Origin: Mesorhizobium sp. LMG 17147 | GTDB lineage: Bacteria > Pseudomonadota > Alphaproteobacteria > Rhizobiales > Rhizobiaceae | Length of the DNA stretch: 64,000 bases | Direction of reading: 5' to 3' | Assembly: GCF_024297145.1 (NCBI RefSeq) | Contig: NZ_JANCTC010000009.1 | Coordinates: forward strand, 62,001 to 126,000 | Shown: piece after piece, positions 26,628 through 36,727 of the stretch | How positions within the stretch are numbered: position 1 is the stretch's first letter | Layout: every line of letters begins with the position of its first letter | Program-made: the position numbers and the translations under genes | Notes under the pieces: generated by a model | Databases searched by the model: none | Told to the model about the DNA's origin: nothing | What the model saw: the letters and a program-made list of their open reading frames with translations, nothing else

Positions 26628-27593
26628 CTAAAGCAACTGCCCGAGAAATTCCTGGACCGCATGGCCCGGCCGAAAATTACCGATGCGCTTGATCTCCCAC
26701 TGCAGCCGGATGCCCGATTTTTCGAGCACGCGCGCACGCACCGTCTCACCGAGATATTCAAGCTCGTAGCCGGTGGCGGTTCCGGTGTTGATCATGAAGT
26801 TGCAATGCATCGGCGACATCTGCGCCCCGCCGACCATCAGGCCGCGGCAGCCGGCCTTGTCGATTTCCTTCCAGGCCGAGGTGCCCTCGGGGTTCTTGAA
26901 GGTCGAGCCCCCGGTTTTTTCGCGGATCGGCTGCACGGTCTCGCGATGGTTCTGGACAGCATCCATCGCGGCCTTGATCGCCGCCCTGTCCTCGGGAACG
27001 CCTTCGAGCAGCGCCGATGTGAAGATCAGCCCCGACGGCGCCGCTGAATGGCGATAGGCATAGCCCATGTCGGCATTGCTCAGCGTATGAACATTGCCCT
27101 TGCGGTCGAGTGCCCGCACCTCGACCACACGCTCGCGTGTCTCGACGCCATTGGCGCCGGCGTTCATCCTCAGCGCTCCGCCAATGGCGCCGGGAATGCC
27201 GTGGTAGAAATGAAAGCCACCGATGCCGGCCTCGTAGGCAACGGCCGCAAGACGCTTGTCGGGCGTTGCGGCGCCCGCCTTGATCATGGTCGGCGCAATC
27301 ACTTCGGTCTCGCCAAAGCCTTTGGCCGAAAGCCGGATGACGAAGCCCGCAATCCCGCCGTCACGGACAAGCAGGTTCGAGCCGACGCCGACGATGGTCA
27401 GTGGTATTTCCTCGGGCACCGCCTTCAGGAACGCGGCAAGATCGTCCTCGTCGGCCGGCTGGAACAATGCGTCGGCGAGCCCGCCGGCTCGGAACCAAGT
27501 GATCTTGTCCATCTCGGCATTGGGCGTGATGCGGCCGCGCAGTCCGGCAAGCCGGTCGCCAAGCTTCTCGATCAACGCCTGGCCGCGCATCAT
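26628..27593 (-). CDS. murB: UDP-N-acetylmuramate dehydrogenase MurB
   Basis: A 321-residue FAD enzyme that reduces UDP-GlcNAc-enolpyruvate. The FAD-binding region has WFRAGG, VGVGSNLLVRDGG and FYHGIPGAIGGALRMNAGANG, and the catalytic serine lies in GSTFKNPEG. The start is the ATG pair at 27593/27590, overlapping the murC stop as ATGA. The open frame continues far upstream but is a shadow of murC. Confidence 0.95.
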   Translation of the reverse strand: MMRGQALIEKLGDRLAGLRGRITPNAEMDKITWFRAGGLADALFQPADEDDLAAFLKAVPEEIPLTIVGVGSNLLVRDGGIAGFVIRLSAKGFGETEVIAPTMIKAGAATPDKRLAAVAYEAGIGGFHFYHGIPGAIGGALRMNAGANGVETRERVVEVRALDRKGNVHTLSNADMGYAYRHSAAPSGLIFTSALLEGVPEDRAAIKAAMDAVQNHRETVQPIREKTGGSTFKNPEGTSAWKEIDKAGCRGLMVGGAQMSPMHCNFMINTGTATGYELEYLGETVRARVLEKSGIRLQWEIKRIGNFRPGHAVQEFLGQLL

Positions 27594-28996
27594 GAGATGG
27601 TCCCGCCGAGTTCCCTGGGCAGCGCATAGGCCCATTGGGTGATGTTGCCGGCGCCGAGGAAAACGACGAAATCGCCCGGCTTCGCCACCTCGCGAACGAT
27701 CGGCCCGATCGCCGCCGGACCTTCGATGTAGCGTGCGTCGCGATGGCCGCCGGAGCGGATGCGCGACACCAGTGCGTCGGACGTAACGCCGTCGATCGGT
27801 TCCTCGCCGGCCGCGTAGACGGGCGCCACCATTACCGTATCGGCGTCGTTGAAGCAGACGGAAAACTCGTCGAACAGATCGCGCAGCCGGGTGAAGCGGT
27901 GCGGTTGGGTAACGGCGATGATGCGGCCCTTGGTGGCGCTGCGCGCGGCCTTCAGTACCGCCGTGATCTCGACTGGATGATGACCGTAATCGTCGAACAC
28001 ATCGACACCGTTCCACGACCCGGTATGGGTGAAACGCCGCTTGACGCCGGCGAAGGACGACAGGCCCTTCTTGATTGCCTCAGCCGAAAGGCCGAGCTCA
28101 TGCGCGACGGCAATCGCCGCCGTCGCATTGGAGACATTGTGACGTCCGGGCATGGGTAGCCGCAGACCTGATATCGTTATCTGGCCGTGCGTCTTGCGAT
28201 CGCGGATCACCACGTCGAATTCCGAGGTCGGGCCGTCCATGCGGTGATTGGTGAAGCGCACGTCGGCCTGCGCATTTTCGCCATAGGTGATGACGCGCCG
28301 GTCCTCGATGCGGGCGACCAGCGCCTGCACCTCGGGATGGTCGGTGCACATCACGCCGAAGCCGTAGAACGGCACATTCTCGACGAACTGACGAAACGCC
28401 TCGCGCACTTTGTCGAAGGAGCCGTAATGATCGAGATGCTCGGGGTCGATATTGGTGACGACGGCAATCTCGGCCGGCAGCCTGAGGAAGGTGCCGTCGC
28501 TCTCGTCGGCCTCGACCACCATCCATTCGCCGTCGCCCATGCGGGCATTGGTGCCATAGGCATTGATGATGCCGCCATTGATCACCGTCGGGTCGAGCCC
28601 GCCGGCTTCGAGTAGCGTCGCCACCATCGAAGTCGTCGTCGTCTTGCCATGCGTGCCGCCGATCGCGACCGCTTGGCGGAACCGCATCAACTCGGCTAGC
28701 ATTTCGGCGCGCCGCACGATCGGCAGCAACTTCTCTCTCGCCGCCTTCAGTTCCGGATTGGATTTCTTGATTGCGGTGGAGACGACGACCACCTCGGCCT
28801 CGCCGAGGTTTTCGGCCTGGTGGCCGACGAAGCATTCGATGCCCTTGTCGCGCAGCCGCTGCACATTGGCGCTGTCGGCCTGGTCGGACCCTTGCACCTT
28901 GTAGCCGAGATTGTGCAGCACCTCGGCGATGCCGCTCATGCCGATGCCGCCAATGCCGATGAAATGCACGAGGCCGATCGTCTGTGGCATCTTCAT
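27590..28996 (-). CDS. murC: UDP-N-acetylmuramate--L-alanine ligase MurC
   Basis: A 468-residue Mur ligase adding L-Ala to UDP-MurNAc. N-terminal IGIGGIGMSGIAEVL binds the nucleotide sugar, the ATP loop is GGTHGKTTTT, and the central metal region includes VTNIDPEHLDHYG. ATG 28996 overlaps the murG stop (ATGA); an internal ATG two codons later is equally possible. Confidence 0.96.
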   Translation of the reverse strand: MKMPQTIGLVHFIGIGGIGMSGIAEVLHNLGYKVQGSDQADSANVQRLRDKGIECFVGHQAENLGEAEVVVVSTAIKKSNPELKAAREKLLPIVRRAEMLAELMRFRQAVAIGGTHGKTTTTSMVATLLEAGGLDPTVINGGIINAYGTNARMGDGEWMVVEADESDGTFLRLPAEIAVVTNIDPEHLDHYGSFDKVREAFRQFVENVPFYGFGVMCTDHPEVQALVARIEDRRVITYGENAQADVRFTNHRMDGPTSEFDVVIRDRKTHGQITISGLRLPMPGRHNVSNATAAIAVAHELGLSAEAIKKGLSSFAGVKRRFTHTGSWNGVDVFDDYGHHPVEITAVLKAARSATKGRIIAVTQPHRFTRLRDLFDEFSVCFNDADTVMVAPVYAAGEEPIDGVTSDALVSRIRSGGHRDARYIEGPAAIGPIVREVAKPGDFVVFLGAGNITQWAYALPRELGGTIS

Positions 28997-30120
28997 TCGT
29001 GCGTCTCCTTCCTGAATTCCGAAACGGATTTCCTGGACGCAATAGCCTCTGTCAGATCGGCGAGCAACCGCACGGCATCCGGTTTTCCGGATGATTTCGC
29101 CGCCGCGGCCATTGTCGCCGCCCTGCCCGGATCATCCATCAAGGCCCCGATCAACGCAGCAATGTGCTCGGGCGAAAGCGTGGATTGCGGATGCACCTCG
29201 GCGCCGCCCGCTGCCGCAAGGGCCGCCGCATTCGCCGCCTGGTCGTGGTCGAGCGCGTGCGGATAGGGCACCAGCAGCGCCGGCCGGCCGATCACCGCGA
29301 TTTCCGATACGGTCGATGCGCCGGAGCGCGACATCACCAGATGCGCCGCCGCCAGCCGCTCTGCCATGTCGGTGAAGAACGGCGACACCTCGGCCCCAAT
29401 GCCAAGTGCGGCATAGGCGGCTTTCACCCGCGTCACATCGTCGGCGCGCGCCTGCTGTGTGATCGCCAGCCGCCTGCGCTGTGCGCCGGAAAGCCGGGCG
29501 ATTGCCGCCGGCACCGCGTCGGAAAAGAACTGCGCGCCTTGGCTGCCGCCAAACACCAGCAATCGGAACGGCTCTTCGCCGGCCGATGCGGCATAAGGTG
29601 TCTTCGCCGCCTCCAGCACTTGCGGTCTGACCGGATTGCCGGTGGTCACCGTCTTGGCGCCTGCGGCACTGCTGACTTCAGGCAGGAACCCACCGGCAAT
29701 GGCGTCGACGCGGCCGGCAAGCGCCCGGTTGGCGCGGCCCATCACCGCATTCTGCTCGTGGATCAGCGTCGGCACCTTGCGCCGGGTCGCCGCGTAAAGC
29801 GGCGGCAGTGTCGGATAACCACCGAAGCCGACCACGATGGCGGGCTTGATGCTGGCGATGACGGCCGAGGCCTGCCGCACCCCGCGCCAGATTTTCCAAA
29901 ACGCGGCGAGCACGGCAAAAGGATTTTTCGACCCCATCGTCGCCGACTGGATCGGATGGATAGCGGCTGCCGGGAACTGCCCGGTAAAGCGCTCGGCGCG
30001 CTCGTCCGTCGCAAGATGCACCGTCCAGCCGCGCCTCGTCAGTTCGTGCGCCAACGCCTCGGCCGGGAACAGATGTCCGCCCGTGCCGCCTGCCGCCAGC
30101 AGGATAACCCCCTTTGCCAT
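28993..30120 (-). CDS. murG: UDP-GlcNAc:lipid I GlcNAc transferase MurG
   Basis: A 375-residue GT28 glycosyltransferase converting lipid I to lipid II on the inner face of the membrane. The N-terminal LLAAGGTGGHLFPA motif, the FGGYPTLPP loop, LLVFGGSQGAQ and the UDP-GlcNAc-binding region MSRSGASTVSEI are all present. ATG 30120 sits one base after the ftsW stop with GGAG just upstream. Confidence 0.95.
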   Translation of the reverse strand: MAKGVILLAAGGTGGHLFPAEALAHELTRRGWTVHLATDERAERFTGQFPAAAIHPIQSATMGSKNPFAVLAAFWKIWRGVRQASAVIASIKPAIVVGFGGYPTLPPLYAATRRKVPTLIHEQNAVMGRANRALAGRVDAIAGGFLPEVSSAAGAKTVTTGNPVRPQVLEAAKTPYAASAGEEPFRLLVFGGSQGAQFFSDAVPAAIARLSGAQRRRLAITQQARADDVTRVKAAYAALGIGAEVSPFFTDMAERLAAAHLVMSRSGASTVSEIAVIGRPALLVPYPHALDHDQAANAAALAAAGGAEVHPQSTLSPEHIAALIGALMDDPGRAATMAAAAKSSGKPDAVRLLADLTEAIASRKSVSEFRKETHE

Positions 30121-30121
30121 C

Positions 30122-31273
30122 TCACTCCGCCGGCATCGCACGCGGCGACGGCATGAAGCCCAGCTGCTTGCGCTTTTCCGGGCGCTTGCGCGTCAGCGCC
30201 AGCACCATGCCCATCGAGATGGCGATCGCGATCTGCGAAGAGCCGCCGTAGGAGATGAACGGCAGTGTCATGCCCTTGGCCGGCATCAGCTGCAGATTGA
30301 CGGCCATGTTGATGACCGACTGCAGTCCGAAGACCGTGACCAGGCCGCCAACCGCGTAGCGGGTGAAATCGTCCTGCTCCTTGAGCGCCGTGTTGAGACC
30401 GCGCAGCACGATGAAGCCGAAGATGGACATGATGAAGAAACACATGATCAGCCCGAATTCCTCGCCGGCGACGGAGAAGACGAAGTCGGCGTGGCTGTCG
30501 GGGATGACCCGCTTGACGGTACCCTCGCCCGGCCCGACGCCGAACCAGCCGCCATTGATCAGCGCCTCGCGGCCCATATCGACCTGGAACGTGTCGCCCT
30601 CGCCGGTCATGAAGCGGTCGATGCGGCCGGCAACGTGCGGGAACACCGCATAGGCGGCGAACACGCCGCCGACGCCGGCAGCACCCAGCGCGACGATCCA
30701 CAGCCACGGCAACCCGGCCATGAAGAACATCACCCCCCAGGTGCCGAGCACCAGCATAGTCTGCCCCAGGTCAGGCTGCGCCACCAGCAGCGAGATAACC
30801 AGTGCAAGCAGCAACATGGCGAACAGATTGCCGGGAATGTCGGGCTGCCGCTTGTGCTCGGCGAACAGCCAGGCGCAGATGATGACGAAGGCCGGTTTCA
30901 GGAACTCGGATGGCTGGATCGACAGGCCGGCAAGCGACACCCAGCGCCGCGCGCCCTTCACCTCGACGCCGATATAGAGCACTGCCACCATCAGAAACAG
31001 CATGATGCACAGCATGACCAGCGCCATGCGCCGGATCTGCCTGGATTCAAGGAACGAGACAGCCAGCATCACCCCAAGTGCCGGAATGGTGAAGATGATC
31101 TGGCGCGTCGCGAAGTGGAAACTGTCGAGCCCGATGCGCTCGGCCACCGCCGGGCTTGCGGCGAAGGACAAAACGATGCCGAGCCCCATCAGCGACAGGA
31201 ACGCCGCCAGGAACCAGCGATCGATCGTCCACCACCAGGTCGCAACCGGGCTTTTGTCGAGACGGCTTTGCAT
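30122..31273 (-). CDS. ftsW: SEDS peptidoglycan polymerase FtsW
   Basis: A 383-residue SEDS-family membrane glycosyltransferase that works with FtsI at the septum. About ten membrane helices, with SFLESRQIRRMAL, the RRWVSLAGLSIQPSEFLKPAFV signature and GGSSQIAI near the end. ATG 31273 shares one base with the murD stop (TAATG). The short murG gap indicates co-translation. Confidence 0.95.
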   Translation of the reverse strand: MQSRLDKSPVATWWWTIDRWFLAAFLSLMGLGIVLSFAASPAVAERIGLDSFHFATRQIIFTIPALGVMLAVSFLESRQIRRMALVMLCIMLFLMVAVLYIGVEVKGARRWVSLAGLSIQPSEFLKPAFVIICAWLFAEHKRQPDIPGNLFAMLLLALVISLLVAQPDLGQTMLVLGTWGVMFFMAGLPWLWIVALGAAGVGGVFAAYAVFPHVAGRIDRFMTGEGDTFQVDMGREALINGGWFGVGPGEGTVKRVIPDSHADFVFSVAGEEFGLIMCFFIMSIFGFIVLRGLNTALKEQDDFTRYAVGGLVTVFGLQSVINMAVNLQLMPAKGMTLPFISYGGSSQIAIAISMGMVLALTRKRPEKRKQLGFMPSPRAMPAE

Positions 31274-32673
31274 TATCGTGTCCCTCCGATGGGCATCACG
31301 CCATCAATGGCGGTTACGGCCTGCCTGAACGCCTCGCCGCGCACTTCGAAATTCTTGAACTGGTCGAAACTGGCGCAGGCCGGCGACAGCAGCACCACCG
31401 CCTCGCCGCTACTATCCCTGGCCGCATCACGGGCGGCGTGTTCGACTGCCGCGGCCAACGTGCCTGAGATCTCGTAAGGCACCGCCTCGCCAAGCGTCGC
31501 CGAAAAGGCCGGTGCAGCTTCGCCGATCAGATAGGCCTTGGCGATGCGCGGGAAGAAGCCGCGCAACGGCTCGATGCCGCCCTCCTTCGGCAGGCCGCCG
31601 GCAATCCAATGGATACGCGCAAAGCTCGACAGCGCCGGTGCAGCGGCATCGGCATTGGTCGCCTTGGAATCGTTGACGAACAGCACATGCCCTTTGCGGC
31701 CGACCTGCTCCATGCGGTGCGCCAGCCCCGGGAAACTCTCCAGTCCGGATTGGATCTCGCCGAGTTCGAGCCCGACCTTGAGGCAGGCGGCGGCGGCGGC
31801 CAGTGCATTCTGCGCATTGTGCTGGCCGCGCAAGGAGCCGATGCCTTCGAGGAAGGCGACCCGGCTGTAGCGGCCGTGCACGGCTTCCATTAAATTCGTA
31901 CCGTCGGCAAAATAACCGTCGGTCAGTGGCAGGCGCTTGGAAATCCGAATGACCTGCCGGCCGGCCCGCTCCAGCCGGTCCGCGATCTGGGCGCACCAGG
32001 AATCGTCGACGCCGATGATTGCCGTCTCGCTGCCGGCCACCAGCCGCTCCTTGATCGAGGCGTAGTGTTGCATCGTGCCATGGCGGTCGAGATGATCCGG
32101 CGTCAGATTGAGCAGGACGCCGGCCGTCGGATCGATCGAGGGGGCAAGGTCGATCTGGTAGGAAGAGCACTCAACCACATAGTGCCGCTCGGGCTGCGGC
32201 GGATCGAGCGTCATCACCGCACGGCCGATATTGCCGCCCATCTGCGTGTCGCGCCCGGCCGACTTGAGTATGTGCGCCGTCAATGCCGTGGTCGTCGACT
32301 TGCCGTTGGTACCGGTGATCGCAATGAAAGGTGCTTCCGGCGCCCGCGCCGTCCGCTCGCGGCAGAAAAGCTCGATATCGCCTATGATCTCGACGCCGGA
32401 GCCCCGCGCGAGCTCGACAGTCCAGTGCGGCTTCGGGTGCGTCAGCGGCACGCCGGGCGACAGCACGAAGGCGGAAAACCTCGCCCAGTCCGCGCCGCGC
32501 AGGTCCGCGGTTGCAATACCGACCGCGCCAGCCTTGGCGACGCTGTCGGGATTGTCGTCCCAGGCCAGCACATCTGCGCCGCCTTCGATCAGCGCGCGCG
32601 CCGTGGCGATCCCCGAGCCGCCGAGCCCGAAGAGCGAAACGCGCTTGCCTGAAAAGGATGCGGCGGGGATCAA
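31273..32673 (-). CDS. murD: UDP-N-acetylmuramoyl-L-alanine--D-glutamate ligase MurD
   Basis: A 466-residue Mur ligase adding D-Glu. N-terminal VSLFGLGGSGIATARAL, the ATP loop AITGTNGKSTTTAL and the NLTPDHLDRHG motif are typical. The start is TTG 32673, five bases after AGGAGG and six bases after the mraY stop; there is no ATG at the family N-terminus. The long open frame further upstream is a shadow of mraY. Confidence 0.94.
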   Translation of the reverse strand: MIPAASFSGKRVSLFGLGGSGIATARALIEGGADVLAWDDNPDSVAKAGAVGIATADLRGADWARFSAFVLSPGVPLTHPKPHWTVELARGSGVEIIGDIELFCRERTARAPEAPFIAITGTNGKSTTTALTAHILKSAGRDTQMGGNIGRAVMTLDPPQPERHYVVECSSYQIDLAPSIDPTAGVLLNLTPDHLDRHGTMQHYASIKERLVAGSETAIIGVDDSWCAQIADRLERAGRQVIRISKRLPLTDGYFADGTNLMEAVHGRYSRVAFLEGIGSLRGQHNAQNALAAAAACLKVGLELGEIQSGLESFPGLAHRMEQVGRKGHVLFVNDSKATNADAAAPALSSFARIHWIAGGLPKEGGIEPLRGFFPRIAKAYLIGEAAPAFSATLGEAVPYEISGTLAAAVEHAARDAARDSSGEAVVLLSPACASFDQFKNFEVRGEAFRQAVTAIDGVMPIGGTR

Positions 32674-32681
32674 GCGGCCTC

Positions 32682-33764
32682 CTATCTGAGCTTCAGGGTC
32701 GACAGGCCGACCAGCGCCAGGATGACAGCGATGATCCAGAAGCGGATCACCACCTGGCTTTCGGTCCAGCCGAGCTTTTCGAAATGATGGTGGATCGGCG
32801 CCATCAGGAAGACGCGCTTGCCGGTCATCTTGAAGTAGCCGACCTGGATGATGACCGAGAATATCTCGACAACGAACAGGCCTCCGACAATGACCAGCAC
32901 GATCTCGTGCTTGGTCGCCACGGCGACCGTGCCGATCAGCCCGCCCAGCGCCAGCGAGCCGGTATCGCCCATGAAGATGGCCGCCGGCGGCGCATTGAAC
33001 CACAGGAAGCCGAGCCCGGCGCCGATCACCGCTCCAAGGACCACCGCCAGTTCGCCGGTACCGGGCACGAAATGGATCTGAAGATATTCGGCGAATACCG
33101 CGTTGCCGGAGAGATAGGCGATGACGCCGAAGGACGCCGCCGCGATCATGATCGGCACAATCGCCAGTCCGTCGAGGCCGTCGGTCAGGTTCACCGCATT
33201 GCCGGCGCCGACGATGACGAAGCACGAGAACGGGATGAAGAACCAGCCGAGATTGACGAGAAACTCCTTGGCGAAAGGGAATGTCAACGACGACGAGAAC
33301 GGCGCCTGGCCGTTATGCATGATCACCCAAGCGGCGATGCCTGCGATGGCAAATTCGAGCCCCAGCCGAGCTTTGCCGGAGAAGCCGAGATGCGATTGCT
33401 TCGTCACCTTGAGGTAGTCGTCGTAAAAGCCGATCGAGCCGAACCCCAGCGTCACCAGCATCACCACCCAGACGTAGATGCTCGACAGGTTCGCCCACAG
33501 CAGTGACGAACCGATGATGCCGGACAGGATCATCAGCCCGCCCATGGTCGGCGTTCCCGCCTTCTTGAAATGCGTCTGCGGCCCGTCGGCGCGGATCGGC
33601 TGTCCCTTGCCTTGCCGCAGCCTCAGCGAATTGATGATGGTCGGTCCGAAGATGAACACGATCAGCGCCGCCGTGATCAGTGCCCCGCCGGTGCGGAAAG
33701 TTATGTAGCGGAAGACGTTGAAGACCGAGATCTTGTCCGCAAATTCGACGAGCAGTGTTAACAT
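32682..33764 (-). CDS. mraY: Phospho-N-acetylmuramoyl-pentapeptide transferase MraY
   Basis: A 360-residue polytopic membrane enzyme that makes lipid I. The conserved elements are GTPTMGGLMIL, the aspartate pair GFYDDYLKVTKQ, NAVNLTDGLDGLAI and the histidine-rich loop MAPIHHHFEKLGWTE. It lies between murF and murD on the minus strand. Confidence 0.96.
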   Translation of the reverse strand: MLTLLVEFADKISVFNVFRYITFRTGGALITAALIVFIFGPTIINSLRLRQGKGQPIRADGPQTHFKKAGTPTMGGLMILSGIIGSSLLWANLSSIYVWVVMLVTLGFGSIGFYDDYLKVTKQSHLGFSGKARLGLEFAIAGIAAWVIMHNGQAPFSSSLTFPFAKEFLVNLGWFFIPFSCFVIVGAGNAVNLTDGLDGLAIVPIMIAAASFGVIAYLSGNAVFAEYLQIHFVPGTGELAVVLGAVIGAGLGFLWFNAPPAAIFMGDTGSLALGGLIGTVAVATKHEIVLVIVGGLFVVEIFSVIIQVGYFKMTGKRVFLMAPIHHHFEKLGWTESQVVIRFWIIAVILALVGLSTLKLR

Positions 33765-33788
33765 GCGCTTGCGTCCCCCGGACCGATC

Positions 33789-35222
33789 CTAGGTCTGTCT
33801 GCTGGTTGTGGCTTCCGCCGGAAACTTGCCGAGCAATGCCTCGACCAGCTTTGAAAAGCCTATGCCCTTCGACGATTTGATCATAACCACGTCACCCGGC
33901 CTCAACTCCGACAGAAGCACCGGTTTCAGATCTTCCGCGCCGGCGCGGTACTCCGTCCTGATCTCGCCGGGCAAAACGTCGGCCAGCGCCCGCATTTCCG
34001 GGCCGCCGAGAAAAACCGTGCGCGTGTCGGTGCCGACGATCAGGTCGGCAAGGGCGGCATGCAATTTCGCCGAATGGCTGCCGAGCTCGAGCATATCGCC
34101 GAGCACGGCAATACGCCTGCCCTCGCCCGACACCGGCGTCGTGTTGAGCAGCGCCATTGCAGCGCTCATCGACGCCGGATTGGCGTTGTAGCTCTCGTCG
34201 ATCAGCGTGATCGGCCCCTTGGGGTGGCGCAACATATAGCGTTTGCCGCGTCCGCGTTCGGGCGAAAGATCAGCCAGCGCCTGCGCAACCCTGGTGACGT
34301 CGGCTCCGACCAGATGCGCTGCACCCAGCACCGCCAGCACATTCTGCACCATATGGCGGCCCGGCGCGCCGATCCTGGCGACGATCTCATGGCCGCCAAT
34401 CTTGGCGGTTATCACGGAATGATCGGCATCGAGTTCGCATTTGATCAGTTTGAAGGTCGCCCGGGCATTCTCGCCGAATCCGTAAACATGCTCGACGCCG
34501 GCCTCTTTCGCCATCTTCTCCAGCAGCTTCCAGCGCGAGTCGTCGCGGTTGAGAAGGGCGGCGCCACCGGGCTCCAGTCCTTCGAAAACCTCCGCCTTGG
34601 CCTTGGCAATCTCGTCCAGGTTGCGGAAGAAGCCTAGGTGAGCGGCCGCGATCAGCGTGATGATGGCGACATGCGGCCGGACCATCTTGACCAGAGGCCG
34701 GATCTCGTCCGGATGGTTCATGCCGATCTCGAAGACGGCAAAATCACAATCCCGGGGCATGCGCGCCAGCGTCAGCGGCACACCCCAGTGATTGTTAAAC
34801 GACTGGGCCGATGCATGCACGGTACCGACCGCGGAGAGAGCGTGGCGCAGTGCTTCCTTGGTGGTGGTTTTGCCCGCCGATCCGGTCACGGCAATCACCC
34901 TCGCCTTTGAGCGTGCGCGCGCCGCAACGCCGAGCTTTTCCAGCGCGACGAGCACATCCTCCACGACGATCATCGGTGCCGTCAGCCGCCCCAACGACGG
35001 CAGCTTGCCCTCGGCGACGACCAGCACGCCGGCACCCGCCTTGATGGCGGCGGTGACGAAATCATGGCCGTCCATGGCCTCGCCCTTGATGGCGAAGAAG
35101 GCGTCTCCCGGCTGCAGGCTGCGGCTGTCGATGGAAATGCCGGCGATACCTTCAGGCATCGGACCGAGCGGCCGGCCATCCATGGCGGCAACCAGCGCCT
35201 CGGAGGTCCACAGATAGCTCAC
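33789..35222 (-). CDS. murF: UDP-N-acetylmuramoyl-tripeptide--D-Ala-D-Ala ligase MurF
   Basis: A 477-residue Mur ligase adding D-Ala-D-Ala. The ATP loop is TGSAGKTTTKEAL, followed by FNNHWGVPLTLA and the EIGMNHPDEI motif; DESYNANPASM is in the C-terminal domain. The start is GTG 35222 (VSYLWTSEAL), overlapping the murE stop as GTGA. Confidence 0.95.
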   Translation of the reverse strand: MSYLWTSEALVAAMDGRPLGPMPEGIAGISIDSRSLQPGDAFFAIKGEAMDGHDFVTAAIKAGAGVLVVAEGKLPSLGRLTAPMIVVEDVLVALEKLGVAARARSKARVIAVTGSAGKTTTKEALRHALSAVGTVHASAQSFNNHWGVPLTLARMPRDCDFAVFEIGMNHPDEIRPLVKMVRPHVAIITLIAAAHLGFFRNLDEIAKAKAEVFEGLEPGGAALLNRDDSRWKLLEKMAKEAGVEHVYGFGENARATFKLIKCELDADHSVITAKIGGHEIVARIGAPGRHMVQNVLAVLGAAHLVGADVTRVAQALADLSPERGRGKRYMLRHPKGPITLIDESYNANPASMSAAMALLNTTPVSGEGRRIAVLGDMLELGSHSAKLHAALADLIVGTDTRTVFLGGPEMRALADVLPGEIRTEYRAGAEDLKPVLLSELRPGDVVMIKSSKGIGFSKLVEALLGKFPAEATTSRQT

Positions 35223-36673
35223 GCCGCTTGCTCCCTGAGCGCCGAGCGAACTTCCTCATGATCGGAAAAATGCAGCGTCTCGGCACCGATGGTCTGGCCT
35301 TCCTCATGGCCCTTGCCGGCCACGATCAGCGTATCGCCGGCGTGAAGCATCCCGACTGCCTGGTGGATGGCCTTGCGCCGGTCGCCGATCTCGATCGCCC
35401 CCGGTGCAGCCGCCAGGATCGCGGCGCGGATCGTCTCGGGGACTTCCGAGCGGGGATTGTCGTCGGTGACGATGACGACATCGGCCAGCCTTGTGGCGAT
35501 CTCGCCCATGATCGGCCGCTTGCCCCGGTCGCGGTCGCCGCCGCAACCGAATACGACGATGACGCGGCCCGTGGTAAAGGGGCGCACCGAAGCCAGCACG
35601 TTTTCCAGTGCATCCGGCTTGTGAGCGTAGTCGACATAGACGGGCGCGCCGTTGGCGGCCGTCCCGACAAGGTCGAGCCGTCCCGGCGCGCCCTTCAATT
35701 TCTCCAGCGCCATCAACGCTTTGGCAACAGATGTTCCAGTCGAAATGGCGAGGCCGGCCGACACCAGCGCATTTGCAATCTGGAAGTCGCCAGCCAGCGG
35801 CAAGTCGACTTCATGGAGAACGCCGTCCGCTTCAACCTCGGCGCGCTGGCGGTGGCGCTCGTGCTCGACCCGCTTCAGCCGCAGGAAATCGCCGTGGCGT
35901 CCGACCGTCAGCACGTTCAGTCCCGCAGCATGCGCCGCCTTGATCGTCGGCTCCGACCACGGGTCGTCGGCAAAGATGACGGCCGGCGCGCCCTTCGGCA
36001 GCAGCGCGTCGAACAGACGCAATTTGGCGCGATGATAGTCCTCGACCGTCGGATGATAGTCCATATGGTCGCGGCCGAGATTGGTGAAGCCGCCGGCCGT
36101 AAGCTTGACGCCGTCGAGCCGGCGCTGGTCGAGGCCATGGCTGGACGCTTCCATCGCGGCGTGGGTGACGCCGGCCTCCGCCAGTTCCTTGAGCAGCCTG
36201 TGCAATGCCACCGGATCCGGCGTGGTCAGCGAGCCATATTCGTTGCGGCCCGGCGCCACCACGCCGGTCGTGCCGATCGAGGCGGCGGCGAAACCCGCCT
36301 GCTCCCATATCTGCCGGGTGAATGCGGCGACCGAGGTCTTGCCGCTGGTTCCGGTCACCGCGACCATGGTTTGTGGTTGCTTGCCGAAATAACGGGCCGC
36401 ACTCTGCGCCAGCGCAAGGCGCGGATCGTCTACGACAAGAACCGGCACTGGCAGCCCGGCGACCGCACTGCCCTTGCCGACCACGATCGCTGCGGCGCCG
36501 CGGCTCGCGGCGTCGGCTGCATAGGCTGCGCCATCCGCCTTGGAGCCGGTGAGCGCGAAAAAGACGACGCCCTCTGTTACCTGGCGGGAATCCGACGAAA
36601 TCCCTGTAACCTCCATGTCGAAGGGAGCCGTCCCATCGACAGGCAGGATACCGGCTAGATTTTTCAGCTTCAT
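35219..36673 (-). CDS. murE: UDP-N-acetylmuramoyl-tripeptide synthetase MurE, meso-DAP type
   Basis: A 484-residue Mur ligase adding the third residue of the stem. The ATP loop is VTGTSGKTSVAAF, a slight variant of the usual TGTNGKT. The DNPR motif (VTDDNPRSE) shows meso-diaminopimelate specificity, as expected for a Gram-negative. It follows ftsI by 54 bases and overlaps murF. Confidence 0.95.
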   Translation of the reverse strand: MKLKNLAGILPVDGTAPFDMEVTGISSDSRQVTEGVVFFALTGSKADGAAYAADAASRGAAAIVVGKGSAVAGLPVPVLVVDDPRLALAQSAARYFGKQPQTMVAVTGTSGKTSVAAFTRQIWEQAGFAAASIGTTGVVAPGRNEYGSLTTPDPVALHRLLKELAEAGVTHAAMEASSHGLDQRRLDGVKLTAGGFTNLGRDHMDYHPTVEDYHRAKLRLFDALLPKGAPAVIFADDPWSEPTIKAAHAAGLNVLTVGRHGDFLRLKRVEHERHRQRAEVEADGVLHEVDLPLAGDFQIANALVSAGLAISTGTSVAKALMALEKLKGAPGRLDLVGTAANGAPVYVDYAHKPDALENVLASVRPFTTGRVIVVFGCGGDRDRGKRPIMGEIATRLADVVIVTDDNPRSEVPETIRAAILAAAPGAIEIGDRRKAIHQAVGMLHAGDTLIVAGKGHEEGQTIGAETLHFSDHEEVRSALREQAA

Positions 36674-36727
36674 CGAACCCCGTTCATCGCAACAAAATAG
36701 CGCGCAGTTGCCGGCGCGCCCGAAGAA